A stretch of 5,634 bases of DNA from Candidatus Hydrogenedentota bacterium (GTDB lineage: Bacteria; Hydrogenedentota; Hydrogenedentia; Hydrogenedentiales; CAITNO01), in the NCBI GenBank assembly GCA_903922535.1, contig CAIXUF010001282.1:1-5634 (forward strand), given 5' to 3'. Positions 1 through 5,634 of this stretch are shown piece after piece. Both the position numbers and the translations under genes were made by a program. Position 1 is the stretch's first letter; every line of letters starts with the position of its first letter. The notes below the pieces were generated by a model. It saw only the letters and a list, made by a program, of their open reading frames with translations. It had not been told where the DNA came from and did no database searches.

Positions 1-1
1 G

Positions 2-46
2 GTGGGTAAAGACACAAAGAAGAGCTTGACCATGGAATTGCGCTGA
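2..46 (+). CDS. Possible C-terminal tail of an upstream gene (partial)
   Basis: From base 2 the second forward frame is open and reads V-G-K-D-T-K-K-S-L-T-M-E-L-R before a TGA at 44-46. The stop lies 20 bases before the ATG at 67, a spacing typical of consecutive genes in one operon. The other two forward frames stop early, at 7-9 and 27-29, although the latter is also open from the edge. Fourteen residues are too few to identify a product or prove coding. If real, the upstream gene and the GH38-like gene are probably co-transcribed, which would explain why no promoter is visible just before position 67. Confidence 0.35.
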   Translation: MGKDTKKSLTMELR

Positions 47-66
47 CAACAAGAGAGAAGGCAAGC

Positions 67-2730
67 ATGAATACAGAAATGGTTCGGTTCGGTTGGTTAA
101 GGGCGGTTCTTGTGCTTTGCATGCCGCTCGCGGCGGGACTGGCGCAGGCTGCCTCCGTCAACGAGGTTATCATCGTCTCCAAAACCCATTTCGATATCGG
201 ATACACGGCGCGTGTGGCGACTGTGCTGAACCGGTATCGCACAAAGATGATGGACGGCGCGCTGGAGGTGATGGATGAAACGTCCCCCCTGCCCAAGGCG
301 TTTCAATTCGCATGGACGCTGCCGGGGTGGCCGCTGACGCAGATCGTGGGACCGGAGCAAACTGCGGAGCGGCGGGAACGGATTCTGGCCGCGATGCGGT
401 CGGGGCGGGTTGTGTGGCACGCGCTGCCGTTCACCATGCACACCGAATCTCTGGACATGGAAGACCTGGTGCGCGGGTTGGGTTACGCATCGAATCTGTC
501 TCGGCAACTCGGTCAACCCCTTCCCACGGATGCCAAGATGACCGATGTGCCCAGCCATACATGGACGCTGCCCACCCTCCTGACACATGCCGGTGTCAAG
601 TTCCTGCACATAGGCTGCAACGGGGCGTCATCGAGCCCGAAGGTGCCAATGCTGTTCTGGTGGGAAGGCCCGGACGGATCCCGTCTGCTCACCTTCTATT
701 CTGCGGGAAACTACGGCACCGGGTTGATCCCGCCGGAGAACTGGCCCCACAAGACGTGGCTGGCAATGCTGATGACCGGCGACAACCAGGGTCCGCCCAC
801 ACTTGACGAGGCAAAACAACTTCAGCAGGACGCGGCCGAAAAGCTGCCCGGCGTGAAAGTGCACTTTGGCAGGCTTTCCGATTTTGCCGACGCGATTCTG
901 GCCGAGCATCCCGACCTCCCCGTGGTGCGGGGCGACATGCCGGACACCTGGATTCACGGCCTCGAATCCATGCCTTTCGAAACCGCGCTGGCCCGCCACT
1001 GGCGGCCGCAGATCGGGGCGCTGGAGCGGTTGGACACGCTGATGCGGTGCTGGGGCGTGACACCTGCTCCCGTGGATGACGCAGTGGCCCGCGCCTATGA
1101 GAACAGCCTGCTCTACGGGGAGCATACCTGGGGCTCAAACGGAACGAAGCCCGGTCCCTTCCGATACGGCGATGAATGGAAGAAAGCCCGCGCGGACGGC
1201 ACATACAAAGAGTTCGAGGCGTCTTTCGAGGACCATCGTGCGTACAGCCGCAATGTGCCGGAATCGATCTCGCCCGCCGTGCAGGAACACATGACGGCAT
1301 TGGCCAAGGCCGTATCCGTCTCCGGTCCGCGCATCGTTGTATACAACCCCCTCCCTTGGACCCGCGACGCCCTTGTTATGTGGGCCATGCCGGATGTTAC
1401 CGCCTCCGCCGTGCAGGAAACAGGTTCAGACCGTGTCGAGCCAATCGCGCACGACGGTATCAAGCACCGCTTTGTGGCGCACACGTTGCCCCCCATGGGC
1501 TATAAGACCTATGCCCTCGTGGAAGCCAAGACGGACACAGGAGACTGTGCGGTCGACAAGGAGAAGGATGCCATCGAGAACGCCTTTCTCAGAGTAACCC
1601 TCGATCCGGCGCGCGGCGGAATTCGCTCCGTGGTGGACAGGCGCACCGGCCGGGAACTGGTAAACCAGTCCTCCCCCATGCTGCTTGGCCAGTACCTCTA
1701 CGAACGCTTCGACAGGAAACAAACCAGGGAGTTCGTCGAGAAGTACAGCATTCGTCCCGATATGAAGTGGGCTTGGGACGATTTCGGCAAGGTAAACCTC
1801 CCTGAAGGTGACTATCAGTCGGCCTCTGCCAAGGACTGTTCCGTGATCTATGCGGCCAACGCAGTCATGGCCTCCGCGACACTTTCCTCTGCGCCTGCGG
1901 GAATCCTGAAAGATACGTTGAAACTAACCGTGCGTCTTTATCGAAACCTTCCCTTCCTGGAACTGGGCTGGACCTTCGAGAACAAGACCGGTGATCCTTG
2001 GCCGGAAGCGGGCTGGATTTGCCTGCCGCTGAACGTCGAATCCCCCGCCTTCCGGCTGGGCCGGACGGGGTCGATTATTGATCCGGCGAAGGACATCATT
2101 CCGGGCAGCAACCGGCATGTGCTCTGTCTGAATTCAGCCATGACCGTCACGGGAAGCAACGGCGGCACCGTGGGGATATGCCCAATGGATTCACCGCTCG
2201 TGAGCCTGGGAAAACCGGGACTCTGGCAATACTCGCTCGATTATGTGCCGGACAAGGCGGACGTCTTTGTGAATGCGTTCAACAACCAGTGGTCCACGAA
2301 TTTCCCCCTGTGGGTGGAAGGCACTTTCTCGTCCAACGTGCGGTTGTGGGCCGCAGACAAGGCCGATGACACCGCGGCGCTGATCACTCCCGGATGGGAT
2401 ACGCGCATGCCCTGCTGGGTCGGCATGGCGGACGGCGATGCGGGCACACTGCCGCCAAGCAAAGCAGGACTGTCGGTGTCGCGCCCGGGAGTGCTGGTCA
2501 CTGCTTTTGGCAGCAACCCGGACGGCAAAGGCCGCATAGTGCGCCTGTGGGAACAGGCCGGTGTTGCGGGCGACTGTACTGTGACGCTGCCGGACGGGTT
2601 ACAGACCGAAGGTGCGCGCTATGTTGATCTGCGCGGACAGGCGCTGGAAGGTTCTGTCCACGTCCACGGAAGGGAACTCACGCTCCCGTTGACCGCCTAT
2701 GCTCCGTCCACGGTGCTGTTTCCGGAATGA
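67..2730 (+). CDS. Exported GH38-like (alpha-mannosidase-fold) protein, DUF5054 type
   Basis: An 887-residue protein resembling the DUF5054 family, which looks like a divergent branch of glycoside hydrolase family 38 (zinc-dependent retaining alpha-mannosidases). Residues 1-28 look like a signal peptide: charged start, hydrophobic core around 13-26, cleavage after A-Q-A at 28. This implies a periplasmic or secreted enzyme. In the N-terminal catalytic region, KTHFDIGYT (39-47) replaces the GH38 H-x-D-x-G-W zinc motif, giving H41 and D43. KMTDVPSHTW (157-166) places D160 at the nucleophile/zinc position, and H353 in GEHTWGSNGT is a candidate fourth ligand. Other family-like blocks are TGDNQGPP (237-244) and GDMPDTWIHG (289-298). 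NPLPWTR (427-433) and the IENAFLRV...GGIRSVVD stretch (503-524) are typical of the beta-rich GH38 C-terminal half. The ATG at 67 is preceded by GAAGG at 57-61, which favours it over Met5. Family membership is fairly secure; activity and sugar specificity are inferred and could differ from mannose. Confidence 0.82.
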   Translation: MNTEMVRFGWLRAVLVLCMPLAAGLAQAASVNEVIIVSKTHFDIGYTARVATVLNRYRTKMMDGALEVMDETSPLPKAFQFAWTLPGWPLTQIVGPEQTAERRERILAAMRSGRVVWHALPFTMHTESLDMEDLVRGLGYASNLSRQLGQPLPTDAKMTDVPSHTWTLPTLLTHAGVKFLHIGCNGASSSPKVPMLFWWEGPDGSRLLTFYSAGNYGTGLIPPENWPHKTWLAMLMTGDNQGPPTLDEAKQLQQDAAEKLPGVKVHFGRLSDFADAILAEHPDLPVVRGDMPDTWIHGLESMPFETALARHWRPQIGALERLDTLMRCWGVTPAPVDDAVARAYENSLLYGEHTWGSNGTKPGPFRYGDEWKKARADGTYKEFEASFEDHRAYSRNVPESISPAVQEHMTALAKAVSVSGPRIVVYNPLPWTRDALVMWAMPDVTASAVQETGSDRVEPIAHDGIKHRFVAHTLPPMGYKTYALVEAKTDTGDCAVDKEKDAIENAFLRVTLDPARGGIRSVVDRRTGRELVNQSSPMLLGQYLYERFDRKQTREFVEKYSIRPDMKWAWDDFGKVNLPEGDYQSASAKDCSVIYAANAVMASATLSSAPAGILKDTLKLTVRLYRNLPFLELGWTFENKTGDPWPEAGWICLPLNVESPAFRLGRTGSIIDPAKDIIPGSNRHVLCLNSAMTVTGSNGGTVGICPMDSPLVSLGKPGLWQYSLDYVPDKADVFVNAFNNQWSTNFPLWVEGTFSSNVRLWAADKADDTAALITPGWDTRMPCWVGMADGDAGTLPPSKAGLSVSRPGVLVTAFGSNPDGKGRIVRLWEQAGVAGDCTVTLPDGLQTEGARYVDLRGQALEGSVHVHGRELTLPLTAYAPSTVLFPE

Positions 2731-2742
2731 TCCCTTGGAGAA

Positions 2743-3786
2743 CTACTTGAGAAACCATTCCGCCGGGATGGATTCCAGCCACAGGGACAGGCCGCCGGTG
2801 TAGTTGAAATACGTCAAAAGTGCGCGGTTCTCCACCCAGGTGACGGCGGGATAAGCCCATGCATCGTCGGGTTTATCCTGGATATTCTTGAAATTGGTCC
2901 AGGTTTCGCCCTCATCTTTGGAAATGGCCGCTGTGAACGGGTTGCGCTGCTTCCCGCCGGGATTATGGTTCCAGACGGCCAACAGTTCGCCGCTGGACGG
3001 TATGCGCGTTATGGAGACGGGGGCGGCGGTGCCTTCCAGTGGCGTGGGAACAGGATCACTCCAGGTCTCTCCCCCATCACTGGAAATGGTTTTGTATTGT
3101 CCGCCGATTCCTGTGCGCAGGAGCATCATCACACGGCCGTCCTTGAGTTCGACGGCCGCGGGTTCCCAGCACTCGCCCTTGGCGGGTTTCACGCGCTTCG
3201 AGTCGTGCCACGTTTCGCCGTCGTCATCCGAAATGCAGCAATAGCTGTCGCCATTCTCCCAAGCTTCCAGAAGGATGCGGCCGGTCTTCAACCGCAGCGA
3301 GCGCCCGTTGGTTAGTCCGGTGTATTTGTCCGCCGGGCTGAGCTGTTTTGGACTTGTGAAGGTCTTTCCCTCGTCGGCGCTGACGCGCATCATGACGCGG
3401 CAGTCCTTTTCCTCACTGTTCTTCTGGCAATAGAACAGGGCAATGCGGCTGTCTTTGAGGCGAAGGAAATTGACCTCCATCACGTTGCAGCCGCCGTCAT
3501 TTTCGACCAGCGTGTATTTCCCATTCCATGTGCGGCCGCCATCCTTCGAAAGCAGGCCCGAAATGCGGGCGGGACCGTGGTCTGCACCGTTGTTGGCATA
3601 GAACTCGGTCCAGCCGAGCAGGAGTGTGCCGTCTTTCAGGGGAACGATGGCGGCCTCACTGTTGCGGGGGTTGTTGGGGCCGACGGGTGCCACGACAGTC
3701 GCGAATCCGCCTTCCTTTTCGGGGGCTGACAGGGCACCGGCGGCGGCAAGGAGAAGGGCGAGGCTTGGAATGATCCAGGTTCTCAT
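2743..3786 (-). CDS. Exported sialidase-like BNR/Asp-box protein
   Basis: A 347-residue protein of the six-bladed beta-propeller sialidase type (BNR_2-like, related to GH33 exo-alpha-sialidases). Such enzymes remove terminal sialic acids from glycans. Residues 1-20 or 1-21 are a signal peptide with core IIPSLALLLAAAGAL, so it acts outside the cytoplasm. Five Asp boxes (S-x-D-x-G-x-T-W/F) start at S80, S136, S186, S235 and S289, spaced 43-56 residues apart as expected for successive propeller blades. RNSEAAIVPLKDG (41-53) and WEPAAVELKDG...LLRT (207-225) match recurring BNR_2 segments. R41 and R224 could belong to the carboxylate-binding arginine triad, and Y312 in AYPAV could be the nucleophile; these are guesses by position. 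The mature part has six cysteines, including adjacent C183-C184. The ATG at 3786-3784 has an AGGGA ribosome binding site (minus-strand reading of 3796-3800) nine bases upstream. Many planctomycete and verrucomicrobial BNR proteins are not proven sialidases, so the substrate is uncertain. Confidence 0.8.
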   Translation of the reverse strand: MRTWIIPSLALLLAAAGALSAPEKEGGFATVVAPVGPNNPRNSEAAIVPLKDGTLLLGWTEFYANNGADHGPARISGLLSKDGGRTWNGKYTLVENDGGCNVMEVNFLRLKDSRIALFYCQKNSEEKDCRVMMRVSADEGKTFTSPKQLSPADKYTGLTNGRSLRLKTGRILLEAWENGDSYCCISDDDGETWHDSKRVKPAKGECWEPAAVELKDGRVMMLLRTGIGGQYKTISSDGGETWSDPVPTPLEGTAAPVSITRIPSSGELLAVWNHNPGGKQRNPFTAAISKDEGETWTNFKNIQDKPDDAWAYPAVTWVENRALLTYFNYTGGLSLWLESIPAEWFLK

Positions 3787-3858
3787 GGCAATGATTCCCT
3801 ATGGTGGTTGTGCAGGCAGTATTGTTGGAACACGGGTCTCGGATCAAGCGCCATGGGC

Positions 3859-3886
3859 AGTTGACAGCGGATAGTTGACAGTGGAC
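3859..3886. repeat. Short tandem heptanucleotide repeat (two 14-bp copies)
   Basis: Two adjacent 14-bp copies start at 3859 and 3873 and agree at 12 of 14 positions; the differences are C/T and T/C transitions. Each copy divides into two related heptamers, so there are four in a row at 3859, 3866, 3873 and 3880, all fitting AGYKGAY; the first and third are identical (AGTTGAC). The next seven bases (3887-3893) match only weakly, like a decayed fifth unit. The array lies in the divergent gap between the sialidase-like gene and yajD. It resembles the class of intergenic short tandemly repeated heptanucleotides known in some bacteria such as heterocystous cyanobacteria, but I cannot assign it to a named family. 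Confidence 0.7.
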
Positions 3887-3889
3887 AAT
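3861..3889 (+). promoter_or_regulatory. Candidate sigma70-type promoter for yajD
   Basis: TTGACA at 3861-3866 is a perfect -35 consensus, followed after exactly 17 bases by GACAAT at 3884-3889, which matches TATAAT at four of six positions. Transcription would begin near 3896, about 44 bases before the GTG of yajD. The TTGACA is part of the heptamer repeat and recurs at 3875-3880, where no good -10 follows at 17 bases. The match could therefore be a by-product of the repeat, and the host's promoter consensus is unknown. Confidence 0.3.
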
Positions 3890-3926
3890 GAATACACACG
3901 CAGGAAGCGCCCGGTGCGCGGACAAC

Positions 3927-3931
3927 AGGAG
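3927..3931 (+). promoter_or_regulatory. Ribosome binding site of yajD, fixes a GTG start
   Basis: AGGAG at 3927-3931 lies eight bases before the GTG at 3940, an ideal Shine-Dalgarno spacing. The first in-frame ATG is at 3976 (residue 13) and has no comparable purine-rich element at the right distance. This site therefore decides in favour of the GTG start. Confidence 0.65.
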
Positions 3932-3939
3932 CATTTGCA

Positions 3940-4335
3940 GTGAGATTAAGCAAAAAGGAACCGGACCGCGAGCGCATGGCGAAGCTGATGGAGAGCATGC
4001 GCAAGGAAAAGGCGGAAAAGGCGAACACCTACCGGGAGCAGGCCATGAAGCTGTTTCCGCACGTTTGCGGCCGCTGCGGCAAGGCCTTCACCGGGAAGGC
4101 GCTGGCCGAATTGACGGTACACCACAAAGACGGCGACCACATGAACAACCCCCGCGACGGCAGCAACTGGGAGCTGCTGTGCGTGCAGTGCCATGAAAAT
4201 GAGCACGGAACACTGGAACAGCGGCGAGATTACGAGGGGACCGAGTCGCACCGCGGTTTGGACAATTCACTCGTCTTTGAGGCGTTCGAGGGATTGAAGG
4301 ATTTGCTGAAGGGGGATGAAAAGGACGGGGCATAG
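3940..4335 (+). CDS. yajD: YajD-family HNH nuclease-like protein
   Basis: A 131-residue cytoplasmic protein closely resembling E. coli YajD, a small HNH-family protein of unknown physiological role (about 115 residues from memory). Residues 31-90 carry the conserved core. CGRC (C43, C46) and C-V-Q-C-H (C81, C84) form a likely four-cysteine zinc site. Between them, LTVHHKDGDHMNNP (58-71) gives the HNH histidines H61/H62 and acidic D64/D66, followed by DGSNWELLC with N76, then H85 and H89. These are the expected residues of a beta-beta-alpha-metal nuclease fold, and none of the recognisable positions is lost. The first 30 residues are a charged, Lys/Glu/Arg-rich helix-like extension, and the tail after residue 100 is variable and acidic. 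HNH proteins cut or nick DNA, but no substrate is established for YajD to my knowledge. It starts with GTG, is transcribed away from the sialidase-like gene and converges on the next gene, so it appears to be a stand-alone unit. Confidence 0.88.
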   Translation: MRLSKKEPDRERMAKLMESMRKEKAEKANTYREQAMKLFPHVCGRCGKAFTGKALAELTVHHKDGDHMNNPRDGSNWELLCVQCHENEHGTLEQRRDYEGTESHRGLDNSLVFEAFEGLKDLLKGDEKDGA

Positions 4336-4364
4336 CCTCTCCCCCGCTGCGTGGCCGGTTTTGG

Positions 4365-4380
4365 AGCGAGAGATCTCGCT
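4365..4380. terminator. Weak hairpin between convergent genes, possible bidirectional terminator
   Basis: AGCGAG at 4365-4370 and CTCGCT at 4375-4380 form a perfect six-base-pair stem around the four-base loop AGAT. It sits in the 43-base gap between the stop of yajD and the stop of the minus-strand gene, and one arm overlaps that gene's TAG. Neither side is followed by a run of T, so it is not a canonical intrinsic terminator. Position and symmetry are the only support. Confidence 0.25.
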
Positions 4381-5634
4381 ATCGCTTGGCGGCAAAGGCC
4401 ATGCCGTTCTCGACGACTTCGCAGTTCAGGGGTTTGAGTCCCTGCCGGAGCGCGGGCGACGCACTGCCGGAGAGGAGCAGGGTCATCTTTGCGTCCCGTA
4501 GCCTTGCAGGCACGTCCTCGCGGACGGCCTGCGTGGTCAGGGCGGTGCGTTCCGACCAGTGCAGATAATCCGCGGCCAGAGCCATAAGGAGGGCACCTTC
4601 CCGGGTTTCGGCGACGGGCAGCGCACCGGCAATGTAGAGTTCCTTTAGGGGTTTCTGGTTGGCATGGTAAAGGCGCATGAGTACGGCGCTGTTCTGCACG
4701 AAATAGGCCTGATCCTCCGACATTGCGTCGGCGGCCCAATTGAGAAACAGGGCTATGCTCTTCACGTCGCGCATGCCGTCGAGCGCATCGGTGAGAACCG
4801 TCTGGCGCGTGGGCGAATACCAGGCGTTGCCCAAAAAGGCATCCATCTGTTTCTTGGAGGCCCCGAGCCCTTTGAGTTTGTCCCCGTTGATGGTGCGCAG
4901 GTTTTCCGGGGACTCCCTCTGAATGAGCCGGCTCACTTCGACGGAGGTGTTGGTCAGGCTGATGGCGACGCCGATGCCGGCCGGGATGATGGCCGTCACG
5001 ACCCCCACGGTCATGCCGCCTGCATATTGGGCCCATGCGACATCGCCGAGCACTTCCTGCAGGTACTCATTGGAAGAATAGGGATCAACGCCGACCTGGA
5101 AGGCCAGATCGCGTTTTGCCTTGCTGTAGCCGACAATCTGCTCGAGGGTGCTGTCCTCGTAGCGGCTCTTCTTGGGGTCCTTGATGGCACGGTAAGAGTT
5201 GGTGAAAAAACGGCCCACGCCGACGGGTATGCCAGAGAGTGTTTCCAGCGGCTGCGTTACCAGCGCCTTCATGTTCTTGTACATGCCCTTGCCGGCATTC
5301 TCCAGGCCCGTCGTGTAGGCTTCAGTGCCTTGGATGTGTTTCAAGATGGAGATGGCCCGGACTTCGTTAACGCGCTCGCGAAGCATGTCGTTTCCCCGCA
5401 CCACGCAGGGACCGTAGACCGTGCTCAGAGAGAACTCGTTCAGTCCGTAGCTGACCGTAACGTTGGTGGCTATGTCATACTCATTGGTCTTGAGCGGGAT
5501 TCCGGTGACGACATCGCCGGCCTTTAGCACCGGTGACGGCTCATAGGGTGCCTGCGCGCTGGCCGTTAGGGAAAACACCAACGTGGGGAACAGTACAAAC
5601 AGGGTCAGGCCCGCGTTCAGTGCCTTGTGCGTCA
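4379..5634 (-). CDS. Exported protein of unknown function (start codon cut by the window edge)
   Basis: I do not recognise a named family. A start at TTG 5581 would give 400 residues, but the frame stays open to the edge and adds T-H-K-A-L-N-A-G-L-T-L-F-V-L-F-P-T upstream. The last two visible bases, read on the minus strand, are TG of a codon whose first base is missing, so the true start is probably an ATG or GTG one base outside, giving about 418 residues. This extension completes a good signal peptide ending in T-A-S-A-Q-A before P-Y-E-P. Numbered from the TTG, notable parts are a charged segment at 62-82 with RERVNEVRAISIL, a PLETLSGIPVGVGRFF stretch (111-126), the block KAKRDLAFQVGVDPYSSN (154-171), a Gly-rich hydrophobic segment (188-210) that could be a membrane helix or hairpin, and a mostly helical-looking second half. 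No catalytic motif is apparent. The stop is TAG at 4381-4379. From memory, the VDPYSSN-containing block recurs in uncharacterised exported proteins of other bacteria, which I cannot verify here. Confidence 0.8.
   Translation of the reverse strand, partial: THKALNAGLTLFVLFPTLVFSLTASAQAPYEPSPVLKAGDVVTGIPLKTNEYDIATNVTVSYGLNEFSLSTVYGPCVVRGNDMLRERVNEVRAISILKHIQGTEAYTTGLENAGKGMYKNMKALVTQPLETLSGIPVGVGRFFTNSYRAIKDPKKSRYEDSTLEQIVGYSKAKRDLAFQVGVDPYSSNEYLQEVLGDVAWAQYAGGMTVGVVTAIIPAGIGVAISLTNTSVEVSRLIQRESPENLRTINGDKLKGLGASKKQMDAFLGNAWYSPTRQTVLTDALDGMRDVKSIALFLNWAADAMSEDQAYFVQNSAVLMRLYHANQKPLKELYIAGALPVAETREGALLMALAADYLHWSERTALTTQAVREDVPARLRDAKMTLLLSGSASPALRQGLKPLNCEVVENGMAFAAKR

Noticed and set aside
2755..2771. 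Seven-base-pair hairpin (with one G-U pair) just inside the 3' end of the sialidase-like gene, a possible terminator for the GH38-like gene
   Set aside because: It is not followed by a T-run, has only a three-base loop and is made of coding sequence; there is not enough to call a terminator.
2888..3244. Plus-strand open frame with recurrent V-S-P-S-S-L-E-M-like repeats, at first sight a repeat protein
   Set aside because: The repeats are the antisense reading of the Asp-box codons of the sialidase-like gene, so the periodicity is borrowed from that gene.
3801..3850. Minus-strand promoter for the sialidase-like gene (TTGATC with AACAAT or CAATAC)
   Set aside because: With a 17-base spacer the -10 matches only two of six positions, and the better -10 requires a 15-base spacer. 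Too weak to annotate.
3787..3939. CRISPR array or attachment site suggested by the repeated TTGACA-containing units
   Set aside because: The units are 14 bp, directly adjacent with no spacers, and there is no integrase, tRNA end or cas gene nearby.
3888..4196. ATG-initiated open frame of 102 codons starting just after the heptamer repeat
   Set aside because: It reads yajD DNA in a different frame and loses the HNH motif. The GTG at 3940 with AGGAG in front gives the conserved protein.
4230..5036. A 268-codon minus-strand open frame overlapping yajD and the unknown gene
   Set aside because: The product is extremely rich in Arg, His, Gly and Pro. It is frame-shifted relative to the supported minus-strand gene and has no family resemblance; it is a shadow of GC-rich coding DNA.
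4664..5527. A 287-codon open frame on the plus strand, antisense to the unknown exported gene
   Set aside because: It lies wholly opposite a gene with a signal peptide and coherent composition. Its protein is rich in His, Gly, Val and Ala, as expected for the reverse reading of GC-rich codons. No ribosome binding site or recognisable motif supports it.

Overview
The window is moderately GC-rich bacterial DNA, densely packed with protein-coding genes. Three of its four main genes encode proteins with Sec-type signal peptides. Two of these are carbohydrate-active-enzyme-like: a large GH38-like protein of the DUF5054 type and a five-Asp-box sialidase-like (BNR) protein. A pairing of exported, unusual glycosidases with a generic housekeeping gene fits a glycan-degrading heterotroph, for example of the Planctomycetes-Verrucomicrobia-Lentisphaerae-Kiritimatiellae group. 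That placement rests on gene content and style only; there is no rRNA or marker gene here.

Layout. Positions 2-46 hold what may be the last codons of an upstream gene. The DUF5054/GH38-like gene follows (67-2730, +), probably co-transcribed with that upstream gene. It runs tail-to-tail into the sialidase-like gene (2743-3786, -), with only 12 bases between the stop codons and no recognisable terminator. A 153-bp divergent intergenic region (3787-3939) holds ribosome binding sites for both flanking genes and a short tandem heptanucleotide repeat (3859-3886), one copy of which supplies a promoter-like TTGACA. Next is yajD (3940-4335, +), a small HNH nuclease-family gene starting with GTG. It converges on a gene for an exported protein of unknown function (4379-5634, -). 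That gene's signal peptide continues to the window edge, where the last two visible bases read as the TG of a probable start codon.

How the genes fit together. The GH38-like and sialidase-like proteins could act on the same exported-glycan substrate, because sialic acid and mannose or related sugars occur together on glycoproteins. They lie on opposite strands and are not one operon, so this is an inference from proximity. yajD has no evident link to glycan breakdown. The last protein is unrecognised by name. I found no CRISPR array, tRNA, rRNA, insertion sequence or phage gene. I also do not see convincing evidence of a new multi-gene system. The least explained items are the unknown exported protein and the heptamer repeat.
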